Below are positions 50,100-59,355 of a DNA stretch of 64,000 nt, piece after piece. The stretch covers positions 1-64,000 of the forward strand of contig NZ_VULN01000005.1 of the NCBI RefSeq assembly GCF_009696675.1, in the 5' to 3' direction. The notes under the pieces were generated by a model. The model did no database searches and was not told the origin of the DNA. It saw nothing but the letters and a program-made list of their open reading frames with translations. Within the stretch, counting starts at the first letter, position 1, and each line of letters begins with the position of its first letter. A program made the position numbers and the translations under genes. Source of the stretch: Acidaminococcus fermentans (lineage in GTDB: Bacteria > Bacillota > Negativicutes > Acidaminococcales > Acidaminococcaceae).

Positions 50100-51053
50100 T
50101 CAGCCCTTCCGGCCGACGGATTCTTCCTCCATGGCCAAAAGGCTCTGGGCATTCCGGGCGTCCTTCCGGAGCTGTTCCTGGAGCCGGTCCAGGTCAGGGA
50201 ATTTTTCTTCTCCCCGGAGCCGGGCCACCAGCTGGACCAGCACCTCCCGGCCGTAGAGATCCCCTTCGAACCGGAACAGATGGGCTTCCAGGCGGGCTTC
50301 CTGGTTGGCAAAGGTGGGATTGTCCCCCACGTTCACCATGGCGTCATACCATTGCCCTGCCACCAGTACCCGGCCGGCGTACACCCCGAAGGCAGGCACG
50401 GCAAAATGCTGGCCCAGGATCTTCAGGTTGGCCGTAGGGAACCCCAGCAGCCGTCCCCGGTGATCTCCGGGCACCACCTGGCCCCGGATGGCATAAGGCC
50501 GTCCCAGCATCTGGGCCGCCAGCTCCACCCGGCCTTCGGCGATGGCCTTCCGGATGTTGGTGCTGCTCACCACCAGCCCGTCCTGCTTCAGCAGAGGCCG
50601 GGACAGGATGGTGAGCCCGAACCGGCTGTGTTCCGTCTTCAAAAGGCGGACGTTTCCCTTGCCTCCGGCACCGAAGCTGAAATTGTCCCCGATGCCCACA
50701 GCCTTCACCCCGCAGTCCACCAGCATCTGGAGGAACGCGTCGGCACTCATGGCCGCCAGTTCCTGGGTAAAGGGTATGTTCACCAGGATGTCCACCCCCA
50801 GTTCCACCATGAGCTTTTCCTTGGCGGTGTTGTCCAACAGCCGGGGCGGTTCCAGCTCCGGCTTCAGGCTGGCCAGGGGATGGGTGCTGAAGGTAAAGAC
50901 CATCAGCTGGAGATGGTGCTCCCGGGCATAGAGCCGGGTGGTCCCGATCACCTCCTGGTGGCCCCGGTGGACCCCGTCAAAGGTCCCCAGTGCCGCCGCA
51001 GAAGGCAGCAGATGGGCGCTGTGCAGTTCATCCAGCGATGTAATCAGTTTCAT
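50100..51053 (-). CDS. ribF: Bifunctional riboflavin kinase/FMN adenylyltransferase
   Basis: A 317-residue enzyme. The N-terminal nucleotidyltransferase has ALGTFDGVHRGHQEVI and SSTNIRKAIAEGRVELAAQM; the C-terminal flavokinase has GQVVPGDHRGRLLGFPTAN, VYAGRV and NVGDNPTFAN. It makes FMN and FAD from riboflavin. Last gene of the large nusA-infB operon; its start overlaps the truB stop by 4 bp. Confidence 0.96.
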   Translation of the reverse strand: MKLITSLDELHSAHLLPSAAALGTFDGVHRGHQEVIGTTRLYAREHHLQLMVFTFSTHPLASLKPELEPPRLLDNTAKEKLMVELGVDILVNIPFTQELAAMSADAFLQMLVDCGVKAVGIGDNFSFGAGGKGNVRLLKTEHSRFGLTILSRPLLKQDGLVVSSTNIRKAIAEGRVELAAQMLGRPYAIRGQVVPGDHRGRLLGFPTANLKILGQHFAVPAFGVYAGRVLVAGQWYDAMVNVGDNPTFANQEARLEAHLFRFEGDLYGREVLVQLVARLRGEEKFPDLDRLQEQLRKDARNAQSLLAMEEESVGRKG

Positions 51054-51946
51054 GGTCTATCTTCCGTCCTTGTTTCCACGTCAGGGATGTGGATGATCTT
51101 GTGGGGCCGGAGCCGGCCGTCCACAGCTTTGGCCAGGCCCACCAGGAGCCCCTCCCGGGTCCACAGCTGGTACAGGGTACCGTCCTGGATCCCGGGCAGG
51201 GTGGTGGCCACCCCCTGGGCGATCCGCCGGCCCTGGAGGTTGTTCACCACCAGTTTGGGGAAAGACGCCAGTACCGTCTCCACCCCGGTGCAGCACCCTT
51301 CCGGGTCGGCGGCGATCTCTTCCAGGGTATGGGACTCTTCCAGGGTAAACACCCCGGCCTTCCGCCGGAGCAGGAAGCTCATGGTCCCCTTCATCCCCAG
51401 CTTTTCCGCCAGATCCTCACAGAGGGTCCGGATGAAGGTGCCCTTGGAACAGGTCACGTCGAACACCAGGGTGTCCCCGGTATAGTCCACCTTTTCCAGT
51501 TCATAGAGGGTAATGGGCCGGGGCTCCCGCTTCACTTCGATGCCCTGCCGGGCCAGCTTGTACAGCTTGGTGCCCCCTACGCTGATGGCGGAATACATGG
51601 GCGGGATCTGGGTCCCCTCTCCCCGGAAGGAAGCCAGGGCTGCTTCGATTTCCTCATCCGTCAGCGGACGCACGGGACTTTGGGCAATGACCTTCCCTTC
51701 CGTATCCCCGGTATCGGTCTGGAACCCGAAGGTCAGTTCCGCCCGGTAGCTTTTTTCCTCATGGGCCGCATATTCCAGGAACCGGGTGGCAATGCCGGTA
51801 AACACCGGCAGTACCCCGGCAGCCAGAGGATCCAGGGTGCCCCCGTGGCCGATTTTCTTCATGTTGAGGATTTTCCGCAGGGCCCCCACCACATCATGGC
51901 TGGTCATGCCCGGTGGTTTGAGTACGTTGAAAATCCCGTCCATCAC
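51050..51946 (-). CDS. truB: tRNA pseudouridine(55) synthase
   Basis: A 298-residue enzyme. MDGIFNVLKPPGMTSHDVV, GHGGTLDPLAAGVLPV with the catalytic Asp, ATRFLEYAAHEEKSYRAEL, PPMYSAISVGGTKLYKLAR and CSKGTFIRTLCEDL, then a C-terminal PUA-like part. It forms pseudouridine 55 in the T-loop of tRNAs. Four-base overlaps on both sides tie it to nrnA and ribF. Confidence 0.96.
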   Translation of the reverse strand: MMDGIFNVLKPPGMTSHDVVGALRKILNMKKIGHGGTLDPLAAGVLPVFTGIATRFLEYAAHEEKSYRAELTFGFQTDTGDTEGKVIAQSPVRPLTDEEIEAALASFRGEGTQIPPMYSAISVGGTKLYKLARQGIEVKREPRPITLYELEKVDYTGDTLVFDVTCSKGTFIRTLCEDLAEKLGMKGTMSFLLRRKAGVFTLEESHTLEEIAADPEGCCTGVETVLASFPKLVVNNLQGRRIAQGVATTLPGIQDGTLYQLWTREGLLVGLAKAVDGRLRPHKIIHIPDVETRTEDRP

Positions 51947-52899
51947 AGTTCCTCCAGGGCCTTTTCCAGGGCTTCCAGGAGAGCCTTCTTGGCTTCTTCC
52001 AGAGGCAGCCCGATGGTGCAGCCGGCGGCTTTGGGGTGTCCCCCGCCGTTGAAGGCCACCGCCACCTTGCTCACATCCACCTGTTTGGACCGCATGCTCA
52101 CCCGGGTGGACCGGGGTTCCACCTGCTTGAACAGCACCGCCACATCCACCCCGGCAATGTACCGGGGATGGTAGATGAAGCTTTCGGTGGAAACGGTCTT
52201 GTCATAAAGGGCCAGGGGCACCTCCAGGGTGGCAATCTTCCCTCCTGCATAGAAGCTCAGGCTGGGCAGTACCTTGGCCAGCAGCTCCACGGAATTCCGG
52301 GCCTTCAGTTCCAGCTGGTCGGAAATCTCGTTGGGCTTCACCCCCAGGGCCAAAAGGTCCGCCCCCACCCGCATGCAGCGGGGGGTGGTGTTGGCGTACT
52401 TGAAATAGCCGCAGTCGGTGACAATGGCCGTGTACAAGTCCGTGGCCAGTTCCTGGTCCACAGGCACCCCGTTCTCTTCCAGCATCAGATACATGATCTC
52501 CCCGGTGGCCGCCGCCTGGTCATCCAGCAGCAGATAATCCGCATACCGGGTGTTGGACACGTGATGGTCGATGTTCAGGATCGGCGCGGAAAGGCATTCT
52601 TCCGCCTCCCCCATCCGGTCCTTGGAAGAAGCATCCACCACCACCGTCAGATCGCAATGGATCTTCTCCCCCTGTTTGGGCTGTTCATAGGCATCCAGCC
52701 CGGGCAGGAACTGGTACACCGCCGGCAGGATATCATCCACCAGCAGCCGCACCTTTTTCCCCGCCTGGCGCAGGGCCCGGGCCAGGCCCAGGGTGGAGCC
52801 CAGGGTATCCCCGTCAGGCCCCACATGGCTCACCAGCACCAGGTCCTGGACGCTCATGAGCAGCTGCCAGGTTTCTTTCAGATCCAGTGCCTTACTCAT
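51943..52899 (-). CDS. nrnA: DHH/DHHA1 phosphoesterase, NrnA-like
   Basis: A 318-residue enzyme. VLVSHVGPDGDTLGSTLGLA and NIDHHVSNTRYADY give the DHH metal site; the C-terminal DHHA1 domain has FNGGGHPKAAGCTIG. Members degrade oligoribonucleotides and 3'-phosphoadenosine 5'-phosphate. It overlaps rbfA by 8 bp; this position between rbfA and truB is standard in Firmicutes. Confidence 0.93.
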   Translation of the reverse strand: MSKALDLKETWQLLMSVQDLVLVSHVGPDGDTLGSTLGLARALRQAGKKVRLLVDDILPAVYQFLPGLDAYEQPKQGEKIHCDLTVVVDASSKDRMGEAEECLSAPILNIDHHVSNTRYADYLLLDDQAAATGEIMYLMLEENGVPVDQELATDLYTAIVTDCGYFKYANTTPRCMRVGADLLALGVKPNEISDQLELKARNSVELLAKVLPSLSFYAGGKIATLEVPLALYDKTVSTESFIYHPRYIAGVDVAVLFKQVEPRSTRVSMRSKQVDVSKVAVAFNGGGHPKAAGCTIGLPLEEAKKALLEALEKALEEL

Positions 52900-53248
52900 G
52901 ATGCTCTTCTTTCTTCAGCTCATGAAGGATGGATTCAATATGGGCGCTGTATTCCATGGAAGTATCCTTGTGGAAACTGAGCACCGGAGCCACCCGCAGA
53001 TCGATCCGCCGGGCGATTTCCCGACGGAAGAAGCCCAGGGCGGACTGGAGGCCCTTCCAGGCTGCCGCCTGCTGTTCCTCGCTGCCGTAGAGGCTTACAT
53101 AGATCTTGGCGTAGCTCAGGTCGTTGCTCACTTCCACGCCGGTAATGGTAACGAACTTCACCCGGGGATCCTTTACGTCCCGGATCAGCATGTTGCTCAT
53201 TTCCTGCTTGATCAGCGCCTGGAGTTTTTCCGCACGAAGTTTGGACAT
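52892..53248 (-). CDS. rbfA: Ribosome-binding factor A
   Basis: A 118-residue KH-fold protein: LRAEKLQALIKQEMSNMLIR, DPRVKFVTITGVEVSNDLSY, AKIYVSLYGSEEQQ, and a C-terminal APVLSFHKDTSMEYSAHIES. It matures the 16S 5' end in 30S assembly. It begins 9 bp after infB. Confidence 0.96.
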   Translation of the reverse strand: MSKLRAEKLQALIKQEMSNMLIRDVKDPRVKFVTITGVEVSNDLSYAKIYVSLYGSEEQQAAAWKGLQSALGFFRREIARRIDLRVAPVLSFHKDTSMEYSAHIESILHELKKEEHHE

Positions 53249-53257
53249 GGTCCCTCC

Positions 53258-55861
53258 TTATTCTGCCGCCACTTCTTCCATGGTGTAGACTTCCAGCTGG
53301 TCGCCCACCTTGATATCCCGGTAGTCGGCCAGGGTCAGCCCGCATTCGAAGTTGGCCGCCACTTCCTTCACATCGTCCTTGAACCGGCGCAGGGAATCCA
53401 GTTCCCCTTCGTGGATCACGATGCCGTCCCGGACCAGCCGCACTTTGGCAGACCGGGTGATCTTCCCGTCCTTCACATAGGCACCGGCAATCAGCATCTT
53501 GTTGATGGGGATCACCTGCCGGATTTCCACATGGCCGATGATCTTTTCCTTGAATTTGGGAGCCAGCATCCCCTTGATGGCGGCTTCCACATCGTTCAGG
53601 GCATCGTAGATGACCCGGTAGGTGCGGATGTCCACCTTTTCCTGTTCGGCGGTCTTCCGGGCATTGGCATCCGGACGGACGTTGAAGCCGATGATCAGGG
53701 CGTTGGCGGCGGAAGCCAGCATCACGTCGGATTCGTTGATGGCCCCTACCCCGGAATGGACGATGACCACTTTCACTTCATCGTTCTTGATCTTGGTGAG
53801 TGCCTGTTCCAGGGCCTGGATGGTGCCCTGTACGTCGGCCTTCACCACAATGTTCAGGTCCTTCAGTTCCCCTTCCTGGATCCGGTTGAAAATATCGTCC
53901 AGGGAAACCTTGGCCTTCTTCTGTTCTTCCATCTTCTGCTTGGCCAGGCGTTTTTCCGCCACGGTCCGGGCCACATGTTCGTCACAGGCGTCCATGATGT
54001 CCCCGGCTTCCGGCACGTCATTGAGCCCAAGCACTTCCACAGGGGTGGAAGGCAGCGCCTTCTTCACCTTTTCGCCCCGGTCGTTGACCATGGCACGGAC
54101 CTTCCCGTAGCAGGTGCCGGCCAGGATGGAATCCCCGATGTGCAGGGTCCCCCGGTCGATGAGCACGGAGGCCACAGGCCCTCTGCCCTTGTCCAGTTTG
54201 GCTTCGATGATGGTGCCGTGGGCAGGCAGGTTGGGGTTGGCTTTCAGATCCTGCATTTCAGCCACCAGCAGGATCATTTCCAGCAGGTCGGAGATACCGG
54301 TCTTCTGCCGGGCAGATACGGGAACCATGATGGTGTCCCCGCCCCAGGCTTCCGGGATCAGTCCGTGTTCGGACAGCTGCTGCATGACAAAGTCCGGGTT
54401 GGCCCCTTCCTTGTCGATTTTGTTGATGGCCACGATAATAGGCACCTTGGCGGCCTTGGCATGGTTGATGGCTTCGATGGTCTGAGGCATTACCCCGTCG
54501 TCAGCGGCCACCACCAGCACGGCGATATCCGTCACCTGGGCCCCCCGGGCACGCATGGCGGTAAAGGCTTCGTGGCCGGGAGTATCCAGGAACACAATGG
54601 GCTTGCCCTGGCACACCACCCGGTAAGCACCGATGTGCTGGGTGATCCCGCCGGCTTCCCGGGCGGTTACGTTGGTTTTCCGGATGGCATCCAGAAGGGA
54701 GGTCTTGCCGTGGTCCACGTGGCCCATAACCGTCACCACAGGAGGACGGGGCACCCGCAGAACCGGGTCGTCTTCCACTTCCGGCACTTCCGTGGGATCC
54801 GCTTCAGGAGGCGGTTCCTTGATTTCGCAGTTGAAGTCCATGCCCACCAGTTCAGCGGTTTCATGGTCGATTTCCTGGTTGATGGTGACCATCTTGCCCA
54901 GCATGAACAGCTTTTTGATCACTTCGTTCACGTCCCGGCACAGGAGCTTGGCGAAATCCTTCACGCTGATGCTTTCTCCCACTTCCACGCTGGTGGGACG
55001 GACCACTTCGGTCTTTCTGGCAGGAGCAGCGTTCCGGTTGTTGTTATTGTTGTTTTTGTGTTTATGGTTTTTCATCATATGATCAGCACTGCGGGTAGGA
55101 CGGTCCTCCCGGGTGGCGTAAGAGCCCTTGATTTTCTCCCGTTTTTCCTGATGGTTGTGGCTGCCGTTCCGTTTGCCCATATCCTTGCCGGCATGGGCGC
55201 TGTTGCCGTTGATGGGGGCACCGGCTTTCCCGCCCCGGTTGTTCTGGGGCTTGTTCCGGTTGTTGTTCCCATTGTTTCCGTTCCGGTTCTGGCCGTTGTT
55301 CCGGTCGTTGTGGCTGAACCGGCTGTTCCCGCTGCCGTTCCCGTTCCGGTTCTGGCCATTCTGGGGACGGTCGTTCCGGCGGCCGTTGTCCCGGTTCTGG
55401 TTCTGGCCGTTCTGGGGACGGTCGTTTCTCCGGTCGTTCCGGTTCTGACCATGGTTCCGGTCGTTGGACCGGTTTTCCGGACGACTGTCGTTTCTCCGGT
55501 CATTCCGGTCGTTCCGGCCTTCCGGACGCTGGCTGTTCCGGTTCTGTTCCTTCTGCTGGGCCTGGGCCGCATGATGGGCCTGGATGGCCGCTTTGCCCAC
55601 CGCCACATCGCTCTTTACCTGGGCCACTTTGGCCGCTACCGGAGCCGCTGCCTGGGTCACTTTTTCCTGGACCTTCTGGGCAGCCGCCTTCACGGCACCC
55701 TGGTTGTTCTTCAGGCCCTTGACGATCATGTCCCGGACCCCGGCTTCCACCGTGCTCATGTGGTTCTTCACCGTGATTTTATGGTCAGCCAGGAACCCCA
55801 GTACCTTTTTGTTGTCCAGGTTCAATTCTTTGGCGATCTCATAGATTCTGTATTTTGTCAT
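53258..55861 (-). CDS. infB: Translation initiation factor IF-2
   Basis: A 867-residue GTPase. The N-terminal IF2N helix bundle ([19 protein letters not shown]) is followed by a roughly 170-residue disordered stretch of Asn, Arg, Gly, Asp and Gln built from repeats such as [11 protein letters not shown] second IF2N domain ([19 protein letters not shown]) comes next, then the G domain with [20 protein letters not shown] and [10 protein letters not shown], and the C-terminal tRNA-binding domains. It brings initiator tRNA to the 30S subunit. The ATG at 55861 follows GGAGG; the low-complexity stretch also makes the DNA at 55200-55560 repetitive. Confidence 0.97.
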   Translation of the reverse strand: MTKYRIYEIAKELNLDNKKVLGFLADHKITVKNHMSTVEAGVRDMIVKGLKNNQGAVKAAAQKVQEKVTQAAAPVAAKVAQVKSDVAVGKAAIQAHHAAQAQQKEQNRNSQRPEGRNDRNDRRNDSRPENRSNDRNHGQNRNDRRNDRPQNGQNQNRDNGRRNDRPQNGQNRNGNGSGNSRFSHNDRNNGQNRNGNNGNNNRNKPQNNRGGKAGAPINGNSAHAGKDMGKRNGSHNHQEKREKIKGSYATREDRPTRSADHMMKNHKHKNNNNNNRNAAPARKTEVVRPTSVEVGESISVKDFAKLLCRDVNEVIKKLFMLGKMVTINQEIDHETAELVGMDFNCEIKEPPPEADPTEVPEVEDDPVLRVPRPPVVTVMGHVDHGKTSLLDAIRKTNVTAREAGGITQHIGAYRVVCQGKPIVFLDTPGHEAFTAMRARGAQVTDIAVLVVAADDGVMPQTIEAINHAKAAKVPIIVAINKIDKEGANPDFVMQQLSEHGLIPEAWGGDTIMVPVSARQKTGISDLLEMILLVAEMQDLKANPNLPAHGTIIEAKLDKGRGPVASVLIDRGTLHIGDSILAGTCYGKVRAMVNDRGEKVKKALPSTPVEVLGLNDVPEAGDIMDACDEHVARTVAEKRLAKQKMEEQKKAKVSLDDIFNRIQEGELKDLNIVVKADVQGTIQALEQALTKIKNDEVKVVIVHSGVGAINESDVMLASAANALIIGFNVRPDANARKTAEQEKVDIRTYRVIYDALNDVEAAIKGMLAPKFKEKIIGHVEIRQVIPINKMLIAGAYVKDGKITRSAKVRLVRDGIVIHEGELDSLRRFKDDVKEVAANFECGLTLADYRDIKVGDQLEVYTMEEVAAE

Positions 55862-55877
55862 CCGCACACCTCCATAG

Positions 55878-56174
55878 TCAAAAGCCCATCATCTTCCGGA
55901 AGTTGTCATCCATCAGGACCACAGCCGCCCGGGGCGCTTTTCCGATGGCGGCACCCAGCCGGGCACGGTCCAGGATCTTCCCGTAAGGGATCTTCCCGGC
56001 ATCGCACCAGCGCTGGATCTTCTCCACCGTACGGGGCGAGGCATCAGCGGCAATCAGCACGTAACGGGCACGGCCTTTTTTCAGCGTGTCCCATACGCCC
56101 TGATCGCCGGATGCCAGCTTCCCGGCCTTCTGCGCCAGACTCAGGGCAAAGCAGAGCTGTTCATCCGTTTTCAT
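55878..56174 (-). CDS. ylxQ: YlxQ, L7Ae-family RNA-binding protein
   Basis: A 98-residue protein with the L7Ae/L30e fold: [39 protein letters not shown], and [15 protein letters not shown]. It likely binds kink-turn RNA; its role in the operon is not settled. It overlaps ylxR by 14 bp and lies 16 bp before infB. Confidence 0.92.
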   Translation of the reverse strand: MKTDEQLCFALSLAQKAGKLASGDQGVWDTLKKGRARYVLIAADASPRTVEKIQRWCDAGKIPYGKILDRARLGAAIGKAPRAAVVLMDDNFRKMMGF

Positions 56175-56433
56175 GGGTGAGCTCCGCCAGCAATGCTTCC
56201 TTCGTTTCCGGAGAAACCTTCACCTGCAGGGCTCTTTCCAGGGCTTTGCTCTGGAAGGCCTTTTCGATGCAGGAAGCCTGGGGGCACACATAGGCACCCC
56301 GGCCCGGTTTCTTCCCGGAACGGTCCAGGCTCACGGCTCCTTCCGGAGACCGGACGATCCGGACCATTTCCTTCTTATTGTGGATTTCCCCGCAGCCGAT
56401 GCAGGTCCGCTGGGGAATCTTCTTTACTTTCAT
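56161..56433 (-). CDS. ylxR: YlxR (DUF448) nucleic-acid-binding protein
   Basis: A 90-residue basic protein: PQRTCIGCGEIHNKKEMVRI, DRSGKKPGRGAYVCPQASC and ALERALQVKVSPE, the DUF448 pattern. The Cys pairs may hold zinc or shape the fold. YlxR has been linked to RNase P and to regulation, but function is not fully settled. Four-base overlap with nusA. Confidence 0.92.
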   Translation of the reverse strand: MKVKKIPQRTCIGCGEIHNKKEMVRIVRSPEGAVSLDRSGKKPGRGAYVCPQASCIEKAFQSKALERALQVKVSPETKEALLAELTHENG

Positions 56434-57518
56434 GCGTCCTCACCACTTTCCTCAGGGGCTTCCTGAGCCTGGGCAGCTTCTGCACCAGCCGCCTGGGATT
56501 CGCTCTTGATGTCGATCTTCCAGCCGGTGAGTTTGGCGGCCAGACGGGCGTTCTGCCCTTCCTTGCCGATGGCCAGGGACAGCTGGTAGTCAGGGACCAC
56601 CACCCGGCAGATCTTTTCATCCTTGTCCGCCCGGGCGGAAACCACCTTGGAGGGGGACAGGGCGTTGGCCACATATTCTTCCGGATCTTCACTGTATTTC
56701 ACAATGTCGATTTTTTCTCCCCGGAGTTCGTCCACAATGGCCCGTACCCGCATGCCCTTGGGTCCCACACAGGCCCCTACCGGATCCACGCTGGGATTGG
56801 TGCTGTGGACGGCGATCTTGCTGCGCATCCCCGGTTCCCGGGCCACACTGTCGATGACCACGGTGCCATCCTGGATTTCGGACACTTCCAGTTCGAACAG
56901 CCGCTTCAGGAGGCCGGGATGGGTCCGGGACAGGATGATCTGGGGACCCTTGGTGGTCTTCTTCACTTCCACCACATAGCATTTCAGCCGCTGATGGTAG
57001 TCGTAGGTTTCATGAGGGATCTGTTCGTTGGGCAGCAGCAGGCCTTCCGCCGTGCCCAGGTCGATGAACACATTGTGGCCTTCGATCCGCTGGACGGTAC
57101 CGGTGACAATGTCGTTTTCCCGGTCAGAATACCGTTCGTACACCATCCCCCGTTCCGCTTCCCGGATCCGCTGGACGATCACCTGCTTGGCGTTCTGGGC
57201 GGCGATCCGGCCGAAGTTCTTGGGGGTCACTTCCGTTTCCAGGATATCCCCGGCCTGGTAGTGGGGATTCAGCTTCTGGGCGTCTTCCAGGCTGATTTCC
57301 GTAGTGGGATCCGTGACTTCCTCCACAATGTTCTTCCGGGCATAGACATGGATCTCCCCGGTTTCTTTATGCATGGAAACCCGTACATTCTGGGCAGAAC
57401 CGTAGTTTTTCTTGTAAGCGGTAATCAGGGCTTCCTCCACTGCACTGTACAGTACGTCGGGAGAAATGCTTTTCTCCTTGGCCAGGAGCGCAATGGCTTT
57501 CACGAAATCCGCATTCAC
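56430..57518 (-). CDS. nusA: Transcription termination/antitermination protein NusA
   Basis: A 362-residue protein. N-terminal RNAP-binding domain ([20 protein letters not shown]), S1 domain ([20 protein letters not shown]), two KH domains ([20 protein letters not shown] and [19 protein letters not shown]), and a short acidic C-terminal tail with [15 protein letters not shown]. It binds RNA polymerase and nascent RNA at pauses. It starts 30 bp after rimP. Confidence 0.96.
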   Translation of the reverse strand: MNADFVKAIALLAKEKSISPDVLYSAVEEALITAYKKNYGSAQNVRVSMHKETGEIHVYARKNIVEEVTDPTTEISLEDAQKLNPHYQAGDILETEVTPKNFGRIAAQNAKQVIVQRIREAERGMVYERYSDRENDIVTGTVQRIEGHNVFIDLGTAEGLLLPNEQIPHETYDYHQRLKCYVVEVKKTTKGPQIILSRTHPGLLKRLFELEVSEIQDGTVVIDSVAREPGMRSKIAVHSTNPSVDPVGACVGPKGMRVRAIVDELRGEKIDIVKYSEDPEEYVANALSPSKVVSARADKDEKICRVVVPDYQLSLAIGKEGQNARLAAKLTGWKIDIKSESQAAGAEAAQAQEAPEESGEDA

Positions 57519-57548
57519 TTCAAAATTCCTCCTTAACAGTTGTATCCT

Positions 57549-58010
57549 TTAAAAATCGATATGGGGCCGGACCGAAGCGATCAGCTTCCGGTCGATGGCC
57601 AGTTCTTTCTTTTTGGCGTCTTCCAGCACCAGCTTTTCGGCGTCGTGGCTTTTCAGCACCGCCGTCAGCTGCTTCTTCCCTTCATAAGGAGCAAAGAAGG
57701 CCAGGTCCACTTTCTTGCCATAGTGGGCTTCCAGGTCCTTGTCCTTTTTCAGGGGCCGGTCGATCCCCGGAGAAGAGACTTCCAGGTAGTACTTCTCCTT
57801 GATGAAGTCCTCCTCGTCCAGCTTCTTGGCCAGAGCATTGCTGACCGCCGAGCAGTCATCGATGTCGATGCCGCCCTCTTTGTCGATGAAGACCCGCAGG
57901 AACCAGTCCCGTTCCCGCACGTACTCCACATCCACCAGTTCCAGACCGGCCGCCTCCACAATAGGAGAGACCAGTTCCGTAACCCGTTCGGTGATTTTCT
58001 TTTTGTCCAT
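57549..58010 (-). CDS. rimP: Ribosome maturation factor RimP
   Basis: A 153-residue two-domain protein: VSPIVEAAGLELVDVEYVRE, LRVFIDKEGGIDIDDCSAVS, YLEVSSPGIDRPLKK with the conserved Pro-Gly-Ile-Asp-Arg, and a C-terminal SH3-like part. It promotes 30S assembly. It is the first gene of the nusA-infB operon. Its AGGTGCC region upstream is a modest ribosome site. Confidence 0.95.
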   Translation of the reverse strand: MDKKKITERVTELVSPIVEAAGLELVDVEYVRERDWFLRVFIDKEGGIDIDDCSAVSNALAKKLDEEDFIKEKYYLEVSSPGIDRPLKKDKDLEAHYGKKVDLAFFAPYEGKKQLTAVLKSHDAEKLVLEDAKKKELAIDRKLIASVRPHIDF

Positions 58011-58376
58011 TCAGGCACCTCTGCTTTTTTCTTCCTAGTAAACGAAAGAGCGGGTATCAAATACCCACTCTCTAAGGTCTGCCTCAGTTTTCTTATTTAT
58101 TATAGCACCCCACGGGGAAAATGGCAACAAGCCCGATGAAACCGGGTATGTGTCAACGGTCGGCGGCCCTCCGGGCAACCCCCTTCCCTGCACACAAGAA
58201 GGCCCCAGATGCGCGAAAACACCCCACCTTTCGACCTTTTCCCTGGGCGTCAGAGTGGGTCAGATGCGCGAAAGGCGGAATTTGGAAGTTGGGCATAGTA
58301 CAAAGTGGTACATGCCCGGCTTCCAAATTCCGCCTGACAAAGCAGATGGCCCGCTATGGCGCCCAGGGGTTATGCG
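58011..58376. other. Intergenic region with terminator-like hairpin, heptads and a long inverted repeat
   Basis: AGAGCGGGTAT/ATACCCACTCT hairpin lies at about 58047-58072. GTATGTGTCAACG at 58146 matches the left end of the MITE-like elements and carries heptads GTCAACG and GTCGGCG (58152-58165). GGCGGAATTTGGAAG (58274) pairs with CTTCCAAATTCCGCC (58319-58333), with a second stem TGGGCAT/ATGCCC inside. No gene is supported. Confidence 0.55.
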
Positions 58377-58889
58377 TCAGCCCCACAAAGCCAATCCAGC
58401 TATAACCCCCACCATCATCCCCGCCCCCACATCAGTGGGATAGTGCACTCCGGCCAGCACCCGCACCAGGGCACTGATAAGGCTCACCAGGAGGAAAGCT
58501 GCCCCCACCGGCGGGTGAAAGTACAGATACGTCATGGCGATGATGGTGGAGGAAAACACATGGCGGCTGGGGAAGGATTCCCCCTGTTTGTTCCGGGGGA
58601 TCAGGGGGGTAATGGGCCAGGCCTCATAGGGCCGGGGCCGGTTGATCCTGCTGCGGACCAGGGTAAGGAGCAGGAAAGAAATGGCCGGGATCCAGAAGGC
58701 CTTCCGGAGGCCGGGGCTGGCCATTCCCCCCTGGGTATAGAGCTGCCACAGGAGCAGAGGATAGGCGATGTACATCAGCACCACCAGAGCCCCGTTCAGA
58801 AGAAAAAGCCCCCGGACAGCCCAGGGCCGGCCCCGGAAAGGCCGGGTCAGCCGGGCATAGGTACGGTCATAATGGCGTTCGAAGTGCAT
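58377..58889 (-). CDS. PAP2-family membrane phosphatase
   Basis: A 170-residue protein with about five membrane helices. The phosphatase motifs are RSRINRPRPYE, GESFPSRHVFS and RVLAGVHYPTDV, giving the Lys/Arg, Ser-Arg-His and Arg-His-Asp set. Likely substrates are undecaprenyl pyrophosphate or a phospholipid phosphate. Start at 58889 follows GAAAGGAAT; the longer frame runs into the tRNA-Cys gene and is not real. Confidence 0.88.
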   Translation of the reverse strand: MHFERHYDRTYARLTRPFRGRPWAVRGLFLLNGALVVLMYIAYPLLLWQLYTQGGMASPGLRKAFWIPAISFLLLTLVRSRINRPRPYEAWPITPLIPRNKQGESFPSRHVFSSTIIAMTYLYFHPPVGAAFLLVSLISALVRVLAGVHYPTDVGAGMMVGVIAGLALWG

Positions 58890-58904
58890 GGGGATTCCTT
58901 TCTG

Positions 58905-58942
58905 TAAAAAAGGAGCTGTTGCGCATGCAACAGCTCCTTTTA
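58905..58942 (-). terminator. Terminator of the tRNA cluster, CTGTTGC-type
   Basis: AAAAGGAGCTGTTGC and GCAACAGCTCCTTTT arms with a four-base loop, T-run on the minus strand. It lies eight bases beyond the tRNA-Cys CCA. Confidence 0.88.
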
Positions 58943-58949
58943 CTTCATT

Positions 58950-59023
58950 TGGAGGCGACGCCCAGAATCGAACTGGGGATAAAGGTTTTGCAGACCTCTG
59001 CCTTACCGCTTGGCTACGTCGCC
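58950..59023 (-). tRNA. tRNA-Cys (GCA)
   Basis: A 74-nt cloverleaf with encoded CCA. Acceptor GGCGACG pairs with CGTCGCC, anticodon loop CTGCAAA, T-loop TTCGATT, discriminator T. Last of four tRNAs on the minus strand. Confidence 0.95.
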
Positions 59024-59032
59024 ATAAAAAAT

Positions 59033-59107
59033 TGGAGCGGAAAACGAGATTCGAACTCGCGACCCCCACCTTGGCAAGGTGATGCTCTACCACTGAGCTA
59101 CTTCCGC
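59033..59107 (-). tRNA. tRNA-Gly (GCC)
   Basis: A 75-nt cloverleaf with encoded CCA. Acceptor GCGGAAG opposite TTTCCGC, anticodon loop TTGCCAA, T-loop TTCGAAT. Confidence 0.95.
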
Positions 59108-59116
59108 TTGAAGAAA

Positions 59117-59192
59117 TGGTGCCTCAGCGCAGAATCGAACTGCGGACACAAGGATTTTCAGTCCTTTGCTCTACCAACTGAGCTACCGAGGC
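59117..59192 (-). tRNA. tRNA-Phe (GAA)
   Basis: A 76-nt cloverleaf with encoded CCA. Acceptor GCCTCGG opposite CTGAGGC, anticodon loop CTGAAAA, T-loop TTCGATT, discriminator A. Confidence 0.95.
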
Positions 59193-59194
59193 AT

Positions 59195-59271
59195 TGGCGA
59201 CCCAGGACGGACTCGAACCGACGATCTCCGCCGTGACAGGGCGGCATTCTAACCAACTGAACTACTGGGCC
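59195..59271 (-). tRNA. tRNA-Asp (GTC)
   Basis: A 77-nt cloverleaf with encoded CCA. Acceptor GGCCCAG opposite CTGGGTC, anticodon loop CTGTCAC, T-loop TTCGAGT, discriminator G. First of the cluster, only two bases from tRNA-Phe. Confidence 0.95.
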
Positions 59272-59355
59272 GTTGCGGCGTCTTCTTCAAGCGCCGACTT
59301 GTATAGTATACGAGAGAAGGAGAAAAAAGTCAAGGACTTTTTTCTCCTTCTCCGG

